Source: Toxotes chatareus (taxonomy: Eukaryota; Chordata; Actinopteri; Toxotidae). Taken from it: a stretch of DNA of 64,000 nucleotides. This document shows, piece after piece, positions 44,106 through 57,400 of this stretch. The first letter of the stretch is position 1; every line of letters begins with the position of its first letter. A program made the translations under genes and the position numbers. The stretch is taken from NCBI GenBank assembly GCA_016801885.1, contig CM028895.1, forward strand, positions 4,426,001-4,490,000. The letters are read 5' to 3'. A model generated the notes under the pieces. That model saw only the letters and a list, made by a program, of their open reading frames with translations. It made no database searches and was not told the DNA's origin.

Positions 44106-46489
44106 GAGAGGCCACTGACATGATATTATGTGAGACCCAAAAAAGAATTTCAGACATGAAGCAAAAAAGAAACACAATACTCTGATTTGAAAGTAGTTAA
44201 TTTCCACTACATCCCATTATAGGACCAAATAAGGCTCAGACAATGTGACCAAACCCTTCTTAAAGTGAGTTTACAGTGATCCACATATTAAAATATCCAT
44301 AAACATTATCAGCTCTCTTCCTCCTACCCCCCGTGACTCCTCCACTTCCACAAAGCTGTGTAAGTTGATCCAGCCTTTCCGACAACGGACGGTCCCATTA
44401 GCGCCAGCCATGGGCACCCATGGGAGCCAGAGGGAGAAGTGTCCCACCCCCTCTCCACCCAGCATCATAACATTACTCATGAAACATTCACATCTTTATG
44501 TGGCCAGAATGATCACGCCAGCTTCTCATTGGCGGAGACCGGATCGGCCCAGAACAGGAGATGAGGTTCTATTGGTGTGGTGGGAGTTAGAGTGATGGCA
44601 GGACGGTGAGGAGGCTGGTGAGGAAACTGGATCGATCGATCAGCCCACATAGGCGAGGGCAAGGGCAAGTGCTGCAGGGTTTCAGAAGATTGTTATTCTT
44701 CTGTAAATCTCAACAGTTAGAGGTTCAAGGTAAATCTTCATCTGATCTGACGTGAACATATAAGATTGTTTAAAATGTTTTAAGTAAACAGAATTAATAC
44801 GTTTACAATAGAGATAATAAGCTGAGCAGAGCCGTTTACCCTTTGGAGAAAATCTGAGGCTACACTGACACTGCAGATGAGAAGATCCCAGATAAGAATT
44901 TTCCTCCACACATGACATCAATGTTTTTCTTATCAGTGTGATCAGACAAAGCGTGCTGCTCTAGTCTTTGCTATTATTATTAGTTGTTTTTTTGCTAGAC
45001 CACATGACTGCGTAATATACCGGCTCCTGAGGGAAATATCTGCCTCTTTAGTTGCTTAATGCCAGTTGCTAATTTTGTTAGCATCAAAGTTTGCAGATTT
45101 CCTGGTGATCAGAGCTGAGCAAGCAGAGTACAGTGGGCGATCCAGAGCCGTTACCTTGGCAACATCTACCTGGTACAGCCGGAAATAAGTTTCATGAGAA
45201 TGATGGGAGTGAACAAACCAGGCGATGAGGTCGAAAAGGAAAGTGGACCTTTAGCAAACCAAATACTACAAACGTGATCAAGATGTGTCAAAACTGCTTT
45301 AATAAATAACTGGGATGATTATTTAGAACAATTAAGCATCCACTAAAAGAATGGAAACTTTTTTGCTTTGTACAAAATGAACTCATGTCCCTTGAAGAAT
45401 AAAATGTATACAATATGCATTATTCAGCTTTTAACACCAGCAGTGATGCATCTTTAATTCTTTATTTTGCTGTGTCCCATTTACAGAAAATACGATGGCG
45501 TTTTTGAGACAATAACATGATATGAAAAAGGGTAAAACTTTGTCATTTTGAACTGAGTTGGTAACTTAAAAAAAACACATTTGCATTGTCGCAAAAAAAA
45601 TTGCATGAGCAAATATTGTTCCCTTCATTAAAGCCTTTAAACCAAACATGAAGCTAATGCATAATGTCCACATTTGACCTACTGACATCCACGTTCATGA
45701 CACCCCCAAAGAGTCATGGTGGACTGTGTTGTTTTTTTTTTTTAATCCCCTATCAGTGTTTTATTCCAGAGATCTCCATGATAGCAAAGTGAGACAGGGA
45801 GAGCACTTTACTCAGGCGAATAAAACACGCCACAATACACCACACAATATTTTAAAGAGTTACTTTCCTTAATAGTGAAAACAAACCAACAACATAAAAA
45901 GATGACTATTGATTACACAAATAATTCATTACTCGTTACATCAAGGCACCTGAAACGAAAGGGTTTGTGATGGGTTTAGAAATGGTTTGAGGTGTTGCAG
46001 GGAAAAAATTCTTTAAGGCTATAATGTCGGCAGCTTTTCAACACTGCCTGTCGAAGTTTTTTAAGCAAATCCTGATCCTGAACAACCAAAACCAGGGAAC
46101 CAATAATGACTGGAGAATGAAACAGAAAGCGAGAGCTGGGATGAACAAATGCTTTAGGACACAGCCGTTGTGCTGTAAAACCTCCGCAGCAAGTTGCACT
46201 TTGGCCACACCCTTAGCTGTGATGTCGCAATAGGTGTTCGCCATTAGCTGTACAGGCCAAACACCCACTGACTGAGAAGCGTCCATTAGAGCAACAGGTT
46301 TGAAAGTTTGTCAGTTGAGAGCAGTCATTTTTGTCCTATCGGACACAGATTCGATGTCTCCTTTAAATGTGACCATTTTACACGATAATTCTGAGAACAG
46401 GTGGAACACAGATGAATAATTTGTAAATTTGTAGATTTTGCAACTAGAGATTTCCTTCAAAAGACAAAATTAAGTTTAAAAAATTGGGA
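44106..46489. other. Intergenic region 3' of jag2
   Basis: No coding exon supported. Contains an RFX-type X-box at 45150-45163 and the tetranucleotide run gatcgatcgatca near 44632. Confidence 0.6.
45150..45163. promoter_or_regulatory. X-box (RFX) motif
   Basis: gttaccttggcaac fits GTNRCC-N2-RGYAAC, the imperfect inverted repeat bound by RFX factors, for example in ciliary gene promoters. No promoter is evident nearby; it could be an enhancer site. Confidence 0.35.
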
Positions 46490-47954
46490 TTTATTTGCAT
46501 CAAAAAATGCATATCCAGGCCATGATTTCTTCCATCAAACTACTGCTGACTAAGGCCAATACAACAAAACAGATTGCAAATTATTTAGCAGAACTACAGT
46601 CTCAAAGAAGCTGAAGATTCTATAATGTTGGACCACTTATAGCCAAAAAAAAACTGCGAATGGAAGTAGCAATGTTTTGTCCTAATAACAGTAAGAACAT
46701 CGTTATGTATCCAAAAAGCATCACTGATTTACTTTGCACAACTAAAACGTATTTAAGAAATAGTCGCAACCGCTGATGAAAAAGGAAATAGGAAATTTGT
46801 TCCCATGACAAACCATTTATAAACCCTTCAGAAATTCCCTCATAGGTGGTACCTCATTGTAAAGGTTCTTAACTGTGGGACTCTGGATATGATGTGTTAT
46901 AAAACCTGCCTGTTTCGACTGGCATAAATAAAAGGAATGGCATTGTAAAAAAAATAAAAATAATATTAATCATAATAATAATAACAATAATAATAAAAAT
47001 GTGTGACTTGTCTTTAAGTTACTTATTTCAAATATACACAGCGACTCCTTTAGTATTTACACATATGTACAGAGTATTCATTTCTGTTTTGATCAAATAC
47101 CTTGAATGGCGTTGCTGTGAAATTGAACTCTCTAAATGTACACTTATATCCCTTTGAGATTTGAGAACAAGGAGGTCAAACTGGGCAGCGCGACTCGGAG
47201 CTTCGACACAGCTCTTAGAAAGGCACTTGCTACCAACTCAAATACTGCGAAAAATCCTCAAACAGAGCTTTCAGCCAAGACAACTGAGAGACAGGAGAAA
47301 AAATGGAAGGCCACATAGTAGGCACTGGGGTTTCTGTCCCCTCTCCCCTCCAGGCCAAGTGTTTTGGTAAGGCTGGCGCATGACGGCCACAGGTGGATCG
47401 GTGGGCAAAGCCGGAAAGAGACAGAGCAAAGGGAAGGTTTCCTCTGTTGCTGTGGCTGCAACAGTCCATTTCCCTCAGAACTCTTCCTTTACTGTCCCTT
47501 CAGTGTGTATCTGCCCCCCCACAGACACTGAACAGGAGCCCACTGACAATTTAACAAAATCATAATCATCTGTAAACAAAAAAAAATCTTTATACAAGTT
47601 GTTTTTTCTCCTTTTTGATGATTCGTCATTTCATAAATGGTACAATTCCATAAACAAAAATTGCAGAGAGCTTCTTTTGCCTCCTGAAAACTTGTTACAT
47701 TTCAGCTCCTTCTGTACATAACTAAAGAAAAATAACTGAACAGAAGCAAAAAAAAGATGTTCACTGTGCTCTAGCCTCCTGAATAAAAAAAAAAGAAATT
47801 GTTTCAGGCGACAGTGACAAAAACATGAAAACAAAGCAAAGAACGGCTTCTTAAAACACAAAGCCTTTTTTTCTTTCCAAAAGTCCCAAAATAAGAATAG
47901 CAGCTGCCTTGCAGCTTCTCTCGCTTCCACACTGCGAGTCCTTGGTTTAATTTC
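46490..47954 (-). other. Probable jag2 3' UTR
   Basis: Follows the jag2 stop. The first minus-strand AATAAA (TTTATT on +) is at 46490-46495, which would give a 3' UTR of about 1.45 kb. ATA-rich low complexity at 46950-47000 lies within it. The end is inferred from the hexamer only. Confidence 0.45.
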
Positions 47955-48484
47955 TTATACACAGTGGTCTCTGAGGTCTTTCTGACCAGTCAAGACGGCA
48001 CTGACGTTTTTCCAGCGGTTGTCTTTGGGGCTGTAGCCTGGGGTCCGGTGGGGTGCTTTGAGGGGTGAACTGGAGCTGTGCAGGGTGCAGATCACTCCCC
48101 CACTGGACTGCACTGCAGTCTTAGAGTACTTATAAATTGGCTGCTTTCCTGCCTCTGCTCCACCACACTCCTCCTCGAGCTCAAGCTCGCCTTCCGTCTC
48201 CTCCTCCTCCTCCTCCTCACCCTCATCACACGTCCGATAAGAGGGGCCCATGAGCTTTTTGCGCTCCTGCTCAGCCTCCCTGTTGCTTTCTTTCAGCTGC
48301 TGCTGCTGCTGACGTCCCGACACCAGTGGGAGCGGCTCCCACTGGTTGTTCACGTTGTCATCTGAGGCAGATCGCATGCTCCTCTCGCGTTCTTTTCTCC
48401 GTTTGCGCGTCCACCAAACGCATACAATGATGCAGAAGAGGCAGAGCAAGCAGAAGACCACACATAGTAAAGGCACCAGGTAAT
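47955..48484 (-). CDS. jag2: jag2 exon 26, membrane helix and cytoplasmic tail
   Basis: 530 nt to TAA at 47955-47957, acceptor gatgccaacag. A transmembrane helix is followed by WWTRKRRKERERS, NNQWEPLP, a Gln run, an acidic run rich in Glu (about residues 95-113 of the exon) and PIYKYSKTAVQ. Ends GQKDLRDHCV; the tail is diverged from mammalian JAG2. Confidence 0.95.
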
Positions 48485-51400
48485 CTGTTGGCATCAAGAT
48501 GCACAAGGACGGAAATTAAGGACAACTACAGAGAAAGCAATGGATTAATCAGGAACTGAAAGGGACACATGACAAGTCCTTGAGGAACACCTTTGTTAAT
48601 TATTACTCACCCACTGAGGGGGGGCATGACCTGCGTTTCCACTTTGACCTCAGTGACTGCCAGCATTATAGTGCTGTTGTGTCGCCTTGACAAGGTGCCC
48701 TCTATGGCGCTGGCTACCTTCTGGATCAGACTGTGGTCCGGTAGATTCTCTGGCTGGAAAGACTGAAAACCAAACCAGAGAACAGGGAAGAAATGAGACA
48801 CAGCAGCCTGGGTTGGGGCTATTGGGTTTGTGAAATAAGCTTATTCACTTTCTTGTACCTTGAGAGAGAGAATAAGTCTTTTTCCTAGAATTTCAATCTG
48901 TCCCTTTAACTTCACAGCCTCCAGTGACAAGATGTGTCCCTTTGACCGATACTTTTGGCAAACTCACTCACAAATTCTGATTCAATGCAACAGCTTGTGT
49001 GAGCAATTGTAGGGTCAACTGTCTTGTACAAGTGGCCAAAGTAGCTGTTTGGGTATTTGGGTCCCAACCAACTGACTCTGTGCCAGCCAATCTGGGAATT
49101 AGAACCAATGACATCCAGTGCTGTGCTGCTTAGCTGAAAGAGGGTAGTTTTAATGATAATGCACACAGAAGAATTGGGAAACGAGCAAACTCTTTGGTCA
49201 GAGACAAAGTTTGGATCATTCACTTACTATAGCCACTTCTACAGCATCCTGATTGGAATGAGAGAGGTCACAGAGCAGGAGAAGGGCATGGTCTTTTGCC
49301 AAGACTCGGATGTCAGGAAGATACCTCAGCTCAAAGCAGATATTCTCCACTGTTGTTCCCTGCATAAGCGAACAAACACATACTGATCAGAAACAATAAC
49401 AACAGCCTGAAAATGTGTTTAAGACTGAAAGTCAGAAACAAGAAACAGTATACATGAAGACGTGACTCACTGGTGGTACTTTGTCTCTGTTGAAAACAAG
49501 TGTTATGCGGACACAGCTGTTGTCCAAATGCCCACTGTTTGGCTGGCACTTAGTGGCTACTTGTGGAGGTGAGGGTCCAGCCATGGGACAAACCCCCCAC
49601 TGATGGCAAGGGGGGGAGAAGCAGGTGAGGTAGCTGTGCTTTAGACACTCCCGTCCAGCCGGGCAGGACTGCTGTCTCTGCTCCTGGCCTGATGACTGGA
49701 GCAGGCAGGGACGACGACCACACAGCACCTGGTGTCACAGGGTCAAAACATTCACCTACATGTAACCCCACAAAACATTTACATTGCTATTACCCTGTAC
49801 CTTACATGAACCATTACAACTAGCAAAGTTATAATATCTTTTAGGGCTGCATCTATTTTCATTACCAAGTAATCTTATGACTATGTTCTCGATAAGTAGA
49901 GCCATCATTTTGTCTAGAAAATAGAGAAAAACATCCATCACAATTTCCCCAAAGCCAAGGTAATGTCTTTAACTTGTCTGTTTTAGCCAAACATCCAAAT
50001 GGGTTTTTTTTTACCATTCAGACCCCTGCATTTATCACGACTGATTTCCAGTTTGTGGATTTGCTTTCACTCAGTAGGAACAGTGGCTGGATGTTCTCTA
50101 TCTGAGCACTGTTAGTCAAATAAACCCAGTCAAATAAACAGAGTTTGTTTCTAAGTAAAGAGCAAAACATATATTAATTAGAGTGTTTAGAAAGGCCATG
50201 TTACCTTAGTACAGTCCACTTTGCCGTTGATGCAATGGCAGTTGTTGCACTCCTCCTCCCAGCGGCTGCCGTGGGGAAACTGCAGCCCAGCGTAGTGGCA
50301 AGTCTTCCCAATACCTATGACTAGGTACACAGACACACACACACAGACATGTTGAACTGTTTCATCTGGAAGTCTGCAGTAACTGGTGACTCGATGAACT
50401 GAATCCAAACTACAAGATAGAATGAATTAAAGAGAGAGTATGAGACAAAGCACAAAGATCTATTTACACTCTTGACATCTGCCTCCTGTTCGACCAAGCG
50501 GACAGATACATCGGAAACCGTTGATCTCATCCACACAGGTGGCTCCGTAGGCACAGGGTGAAGACTGGCACTCGTTTATGTCTGTGAAGGGAAGAGAGCA
50601 TAAAAATTCAGTTAGGACAACAGGCACTGGCTTTATGGCCCTTTGTAGCCAAGTAAAGGCCTGGCCACACCAGAAAATGCAGCTACAACTAAATTTTCTC
50701 TTTGTCTTCATGGAGCAAAACATCAGATATTTCATCAATAGTACACAGATAAGACCAAAAAGCTTCCAGTTTGGGCAAAACAGAAATTCATATATAAAAT
50801 TTCATAAAAGGACCAATGTGTAAATAGTGGACATGTTTAATTATCAACCTTTCTGTTATTAGACTCGCTCTCTGAAAGACTATCAACACCTCCCCAACAC
50901 AATCTTTGAGAACCGGGGCCATTGTCATCCAGATTTCACATGAACACGGTCTGGATGAGAATCCTCAAATTCAAGCCTGACAGCAAAGGTGAACGTTATC
51001 CGGCCGAAACAAAGGAGCAGAGAAGAAGAATTTCAGGGTCACTGGGTAATTTGTCTTCAGTGTGTGTTTGTGTGACTGTGTGAGTATGGAGGAGGGACGA
51101 CCTCTGACCCCTGAGGTGTTAAAGGACCGAGAAAAAGGGAGAGGGCGGCATCCCGGTCCTGCATTTAGGTGTCAATGTGTCCATCTCCTCCTCATCCCCC
51201 CTTTTCCTTGGTCCCTTCCTTGCTCCATCTATCCGTCCTCCTCTTAATCATACTAGGTACAATGACTACGTTAAGGTCTTTGGGGGAGGTTGAGGGTTTT
51301 GCATATTTTCACTGCATCAAAAAGCATGTTATATAACAAAGTAACTTCATGTAATTTACTCACTGATTCTGCAGTCTGGTCCAGCAAAACCAGGAGCGCA

Positions 51401-54400
51401 CTCACACCGAAACCAGTTGACTCCGTCCACACAGATACCGCCGTTGTAACTGAGAAAGGAAAGAAATAAAAAACTATTAGATGAGGCAGCACAAGAGCCA
51501 CATCCTTTCCAGCTGCAACAAAGCCACATTTTTGTGTGTGTGTGTGTGTGTGTGTGTTGCTGGTCACAAGGCTCAATACAACTCATCAATACCAGCCTCC
51601 ACCTTTCAGATGCTAATAGGCGTGTCCAGTCCCTCCCCTCCCCTCCTCTCATGATGCCTCTCATCCAGTCCTCCTCAAAGCCCAGCCCCCCACCCCACAG
51701 GTCGCAGGGGAAGAATGGACACGTAGCCCCCCAAGCCTCCTCTGGCACCCCCACCTGCATTCACCCCAAAATCTTCCTCCCCACCTCTCTCTGTCCTATT
51801 CAATATCCACGCCCCCTCCTCTGAAAAGATGCCCCTTTGAGGCTTGATTTAAGCACAACTTCCACTGCTTTTAGCGGCCCTTCACCCCTCCAGCATGCAA
51901 GGTCTGTGTAAAGTGTGGAGATGAAGGAAACAGGGGGGTAGATATGGGAGGGGGGAGAAAGCGGTGCATACCATGGATGAGGGTTGCAGTCGTTTATATC
52001 TGTTGAAGGGAAGAAACAAAGAAAATGTTTAGTGTTGAGCTGATGCAGTGACACACACCATTTGTGCCGTGGCATTTTCCCTCACTCAGAAAATCTAAGA
52101 ACATATTTACTATTTGGCTTAAAACCTCAAACAAGTTTCCCTCTTGTCACTTTTTAACATTTCTGCAAACCAAAATGACAAACCAAAAAAAAACCAAAAA
52201 CAATAATTACTATTAGTACGGTTATATTCACATCACTTTCTAAAAAGTGCTAAATCGACAGTTAAAGGAGCTCATGCCTCAACACTGTTACAACTTTAAA
52301 AGCACAGTGTATGTCGGCCTTAAAATGGATTGGGATCCTTGTGTCAGTTATTCTAAAGCTTTGCAGAGAAACTGACTCTGATCACAGGTGGGGCCTTCCC
52401 AGCCGTCTTTGCAGATGCAGGTGAAGGTGTCGCCTCCTCCCACGCAGGTTCCACCGTTGGAACAAGGACTGGAGGCGCATGTGCTGTTCTTGGCTGTGGA
52501 AAGAGAGGGGATGAGCCAAAGAGCATACATGTGTTTTAGCATCTATTAGCCTAAATTAACCTGCTCTAAATCATTGTTCATATCTCTATTCTAATAGGTT
52601 CGGTGATTAAAATAGGTCTGGCTCATTTACAGCTATTTCAGCTGGAGAAACATCGTTATATTATACGTTATATATATTCGTTATATATTATATATACATA
52701 GTTAGCAAGCTACCAAACTAAATTTAAGAATTTGATGAAAGATGTTATTGGCCCATAACGGTACAAATGGTACGACATATATCGTGCAACATATATCATC
52801 CTGAAGCCTCACCTGTGTTACAAGTGTTTCCTCCCCACCCAGGTGGACACGCACAGCGGAAGGCATCCCCATGGTCGTAGCAGGTGCCTCCATTACTGCA
52901 GGTGGTTGCATCACACTGTCTCTCACCTGACGAGGAAAAGAATACAAAGACCGAGGTCACATATTGTTTGAACAATCAGACACCCTCCCCATGTGACAGG
53001 CTTTTAGCAGCATCTGTAAGAAAAGATCATTCTGGTTGAAACCATGCTTCAGTTGTTAAAACATACAAAGATGTATAGCATGGTGAGACCGAGGCTGCTG
53101 CAAGCTATAAACATAAACACACACATTAACACAGAGTCGACATAACTCACGGGAATGGCAGGTCTTGCCCTTCCAGTTGTCGGCACACTCGCAGTAGAAG
53201 TCGTTTACCAGGTCGACACAGCGCCCGCCGTTCTTACAGGGGTTGTGTCTGCACTCGTTGACATCTGACGGTGAAGGAGGATTTAAACGATTCAACCTTT
53301 TATTTAGTGCAAAGACACAGAGCAGAGCAAGCAGCAGCTCTGCTCCAGATATAACTTTTTTTTTTTTTTGTTTAAAATGCTGCAAAGATGAGGTCAAAGA
53401 ATAAATAACAGTGAGTGCACTGAATCATGTTGGAGGCGATGAACTCACTCTGGTTGCAGAGTCGACCCTCCCAGCCGTCAGGACAGAAGCACTGAAACGA
53501 GTTCACTCCATCGATGCAGGTCCCTCCGTTTCCACAGGGGCTGTTGATGCAGTCGTTAATATCTGAAACAGTAATAGGGGAAAGATCAGACTGTGTTCAA
53601 TTGGAAAATTTTTTTTAAAACATTTTCATCTTAACCCTCCCCATTTAGCACTTTGATGTAGTACAAGGACATTTTAAGTGTTTATTATTTAAATGCAAGA
53701 GTCTCTTCTTACTCTCGTGACAGTAGATGCCACTGAAACCTGGATCGCAGACGCAGGTGAAGTTGCCCGCTGGCTGGCTGATGCAGCGTCCTCGTGGACC
53801 ACAGACGTTGGAGGGGATGTGCCGCACTCCAGACGAGTCGTTGGTTGCTACAGCAACAGTGCAGCTGTCAATCACTGTGAGAAAATAAAGGCATGGTTGA
53901 AATTCATTACTTTTATTTAACCTACTATACTAGTTTCTACACTATAACACTGCATACGGCTCCAGTCACCTTGACATGGGGTGGTCTGGCAGTCTTCTTT
54001 GAGCCGTTCACAGGTTTTTCCCTCGTAGCCTTCAGGACACGCGCAGTAGAAGTCCTGGTAAATGCTGTGACACTCCGCCTCATTCTTACAGGGGTTTGGA
54101 TTACAAGAGTCTGATGGGGACCAGGTAGGGATCTGTGGAGATCCAGATGAGACAATATAACACAATACAGCAGTAATTTAAAATGCCAAATCAATACAGT
54201 GTTAACACAACACTGACATTTTATAAAATGATAAAATGTCAGTGTTGTGTTAACAGATTGTTGCACACGTTTACAAGTGACCAACAAACTATTATTGCAA
54301 GTTTAACTAAGTAGGTTTAACAGCAAAGTAAGCCTTCGCTTTACATTTATTTATACAGGGAAAGTAGTTGAAGCCAAATTTGACATTTAAAACATTTCCC

Positions 54401-57400
54401 AAATCAACATCTAAGACTTCCCGGCACCAAGACTCTACAAGTGCTTACTGGCAACTACAGCCCACTGATGCCACTGAACAGCTCCACTGGATCCACTGGG
54501 GACACAGGCAGTAGCTGTGTGAGGAGCTGTGTAGGCTACTGCTGCCACACTAATCAAGCATCACTTTACTAAAATGGTTCTTTGGTGATTATTAAGACAA
54601 TTAATCAAGTGAAGCCAAATGAGCAATGGAGAAAGGAGAGCTAAACTCTGTGTGGGTGAGCAGCTTATCCTGGCTCAAACCACCGCTGCTGCTGCTCAGA
54701 ACAAAACGAAAGGTAAGTGCACGAGTAAAGTAAGCCTCAGAAACTTTCCCTAAGCTCATCAAGGGAAACCAAGCTTTTGGTTTTACATCTCTGTCCTGCT
54801 TAATCTTGAAAGATTATTCTGAGACAGAAGCCTGGCAGAGGAGAAGGAGAGAGAGAGTGAGCAGAAAAGAGAAAAATAACCCATTATGAGGGCAAATATC
54901 GACTCTGGTCCAACATCAGGCAGAGCCAGAGTGAATATAATAAAGATGAATCATCTGTCATACCACCATGACACAGAAAGAACTGGACTAGAGGCCACGG
55001 TGACATATTTTGCCATTTCTGCATGCTGCAACACAGAGGTTGGAGTGAAAATCTCTCAGTTTATGTAAACAGAAGCCTACTGGGCATAAACTCTGGGTTG
55101 CACCCCTTTGCCATTTAAGGTGCTGAACAGGAGAGTTAGAGTAGGGAAACAGGGTGGTGAAGTCTGTGGTCACACACAGTTTATTTTACCCCAAGTGTGA
55201 GGACCAGATACATTTTTCCCTCACTATTTGCATGTGTGTGGTCACGGGATCGTGTCTGGGGGCAAGTGCGTCCATAAATCTTCAGCACTTTAATGAAACA
55301 GTTTGCACTGTTCAGTGCACCCGGGACAATTTTCATTGCAGCAGGAAGGTTGAGAATTTATTTGCGGTGGAAAACCCACAAGACAACTTCAAGTAGTCTT
55401 AAATGATGAAGACGAGCATGTTTACTAAGAGAACACATGTTGTGGCTCTTTGTGTTGTGCCTTCCGGAGCATTTCCGCTCTGATTCGACTTGTCCTTATT
55501 TCTTCTGCCGACATGAAGAATGGGAAAAACACCATTACACAATCCAACTTTTACAGATTTAGAGATACTAATCAGAGAAATATGATGCTGGAGGCGTTGA
55601 AGTTTTGACACTGCAGGGCAGGAATGTACGCCGTGCCATAGCAGGCATCAGAGGTCTGTAGTATGCGGGCAGAAATCCAGTGTCACCTCATTCAGAGAGG
55701 CTCATATTTATAGTAGAGATGCTAAATCAGGATTGGCTCCTGACCAGCAATGTCCTCCATTCAGGGCCCAAGAGATGCAGTGAAGTGTCGGTTTCCTCAC
55801 TGCTAACCTACTTTAGCTTCAAACACACACTTCAAACATAAAAGGCTTCAGCAGGGACACTGATATGTAACGTCTGTACAAAATTACAAATCTGAATTAC
55901 AACAGACGTTCGCAATAAAAGCTGGGCTTGGCCTATTGGGTTGGGAACATACAGTATTACACAACCTTTAGGCAATCATAGCAATGTTTTGGCACATTGG
56001 GGAGTCTGCGATGGATAGTTGGCTCAGATGTTAGTGTTGTAATGGCTACTGCAGTTTGTACACTCTCATTACATTACAAGTCACTTTGTGTATATTTTCC
56101 AAAATCCAAACAGCTGTCAAGTAAGTGTTAATATTCTTTTCACCAGATTATCATCATCGTGGTGATACTTTCTTTAGACAAGTAAGTTATACTGATCAGT
56201 GACTGGCAAGAAACATCCTCGGCTGTGCAGTGTACCATCGCCTACTTTATAATATTTTCTTGGCCACGTCCACAAATGTCACATCTCAAACCATGGACTT
56301 GGTAACGCACAGCAGTTTAGCTGCACAGCAACTCTGTAAACTGAGAGATCACATTCACTTTGTCACTTCAGCTCAATGTAGTTACAATATTTAGTTTTTT
56401 AGATCTTTAAGAAAGATTCCCACAGCTAACCTGATTTCTGGTTTCTTCTCTGTATCTTTTGGCCAGTCAAGAAGGTGCTCAGATGTCTAATGTGTCCCTA
56501 CTTTAATCCCTTGGCCACAAACACAGGCCGCCACCGACTCGTATAATGTCACTGCATCAGTGACTGTTTAATGCTGGGACATGTGGAACATGAGACTCAC
56601 CTCACACAGCTGTCCAGCAAACTCTGGTGGGCATTCACACACGAAGCTGCCCAACACTGTGTGGCATTGGCCGCCGTTCAAGCACGGCATGCTGTAGCAT
56701 TTATTCCTCTGGATTTCGCAGTGAGCTCCCGTGAAACCTGGAGGGCACAGGCAGTGGTAACCCCCCGCAACCTCCTGAAGGAAGCAGAAAGAAAAATAGA
56801 GAGTCACATGGTGCAACTGACATCCATAAATTCATGTAATTATACAGAAGTTGAAAATCCATTCATACCTTGCATGTTGCTCCATTCTGGCACTGACCAT
56901 GGCAGCCACTCAGGTCTGAAGAGGACACCAACATTTGACATTAGAATTTATTGTTTAATATTGTCAAAAACAAACTTTCTGTACAGGAATGAATTCATGG
57001 GTGACATATCACTTCATCCATTACTAGCTGAAATCTACAATGTGGGTTGTGCACAGATTAAGTCATAGTTTGGAAAAGAAATAACTAGTCAAGCCAAGAA
57101 AGTGCCAGAGAGACCTCGTAGATTGTAACTGGGCATGCAGTGGATCCAGAGAGAGGAACTGGGCATGCACGTTCATCACGATGGCAGAGCTGGAACTTCA
57201 GTTTGCCAAGACGAGAAAAGAACGGGTTACCACATGAGGGAAAGTGACGCTAAAATACACATATGTTGTGTGTCCAGGAAGTGAGGTGAAGGCAGTTAAA
57301 AGTAGCCAGAGGAAGAGGACGCCAACGGAAGGAAAGAAATTTAGAAGTGGCTTTGAGTAAGGGATACTGACTGATGTCACAGTTTTGTCCAGACCATCCC

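Noticed and set aside
44271..44595. Opposing frames of about 70 codons 3' of jag2
   Set aside because: No homology or splice sites; may be conserved non-coding DNA but nothing supports coding.
48078..48365. Leu-rich + strand frame resembling a signal peptide
   Set aside because: Antisense of the Glu- and Gln-rich runs of the jag2 tail.
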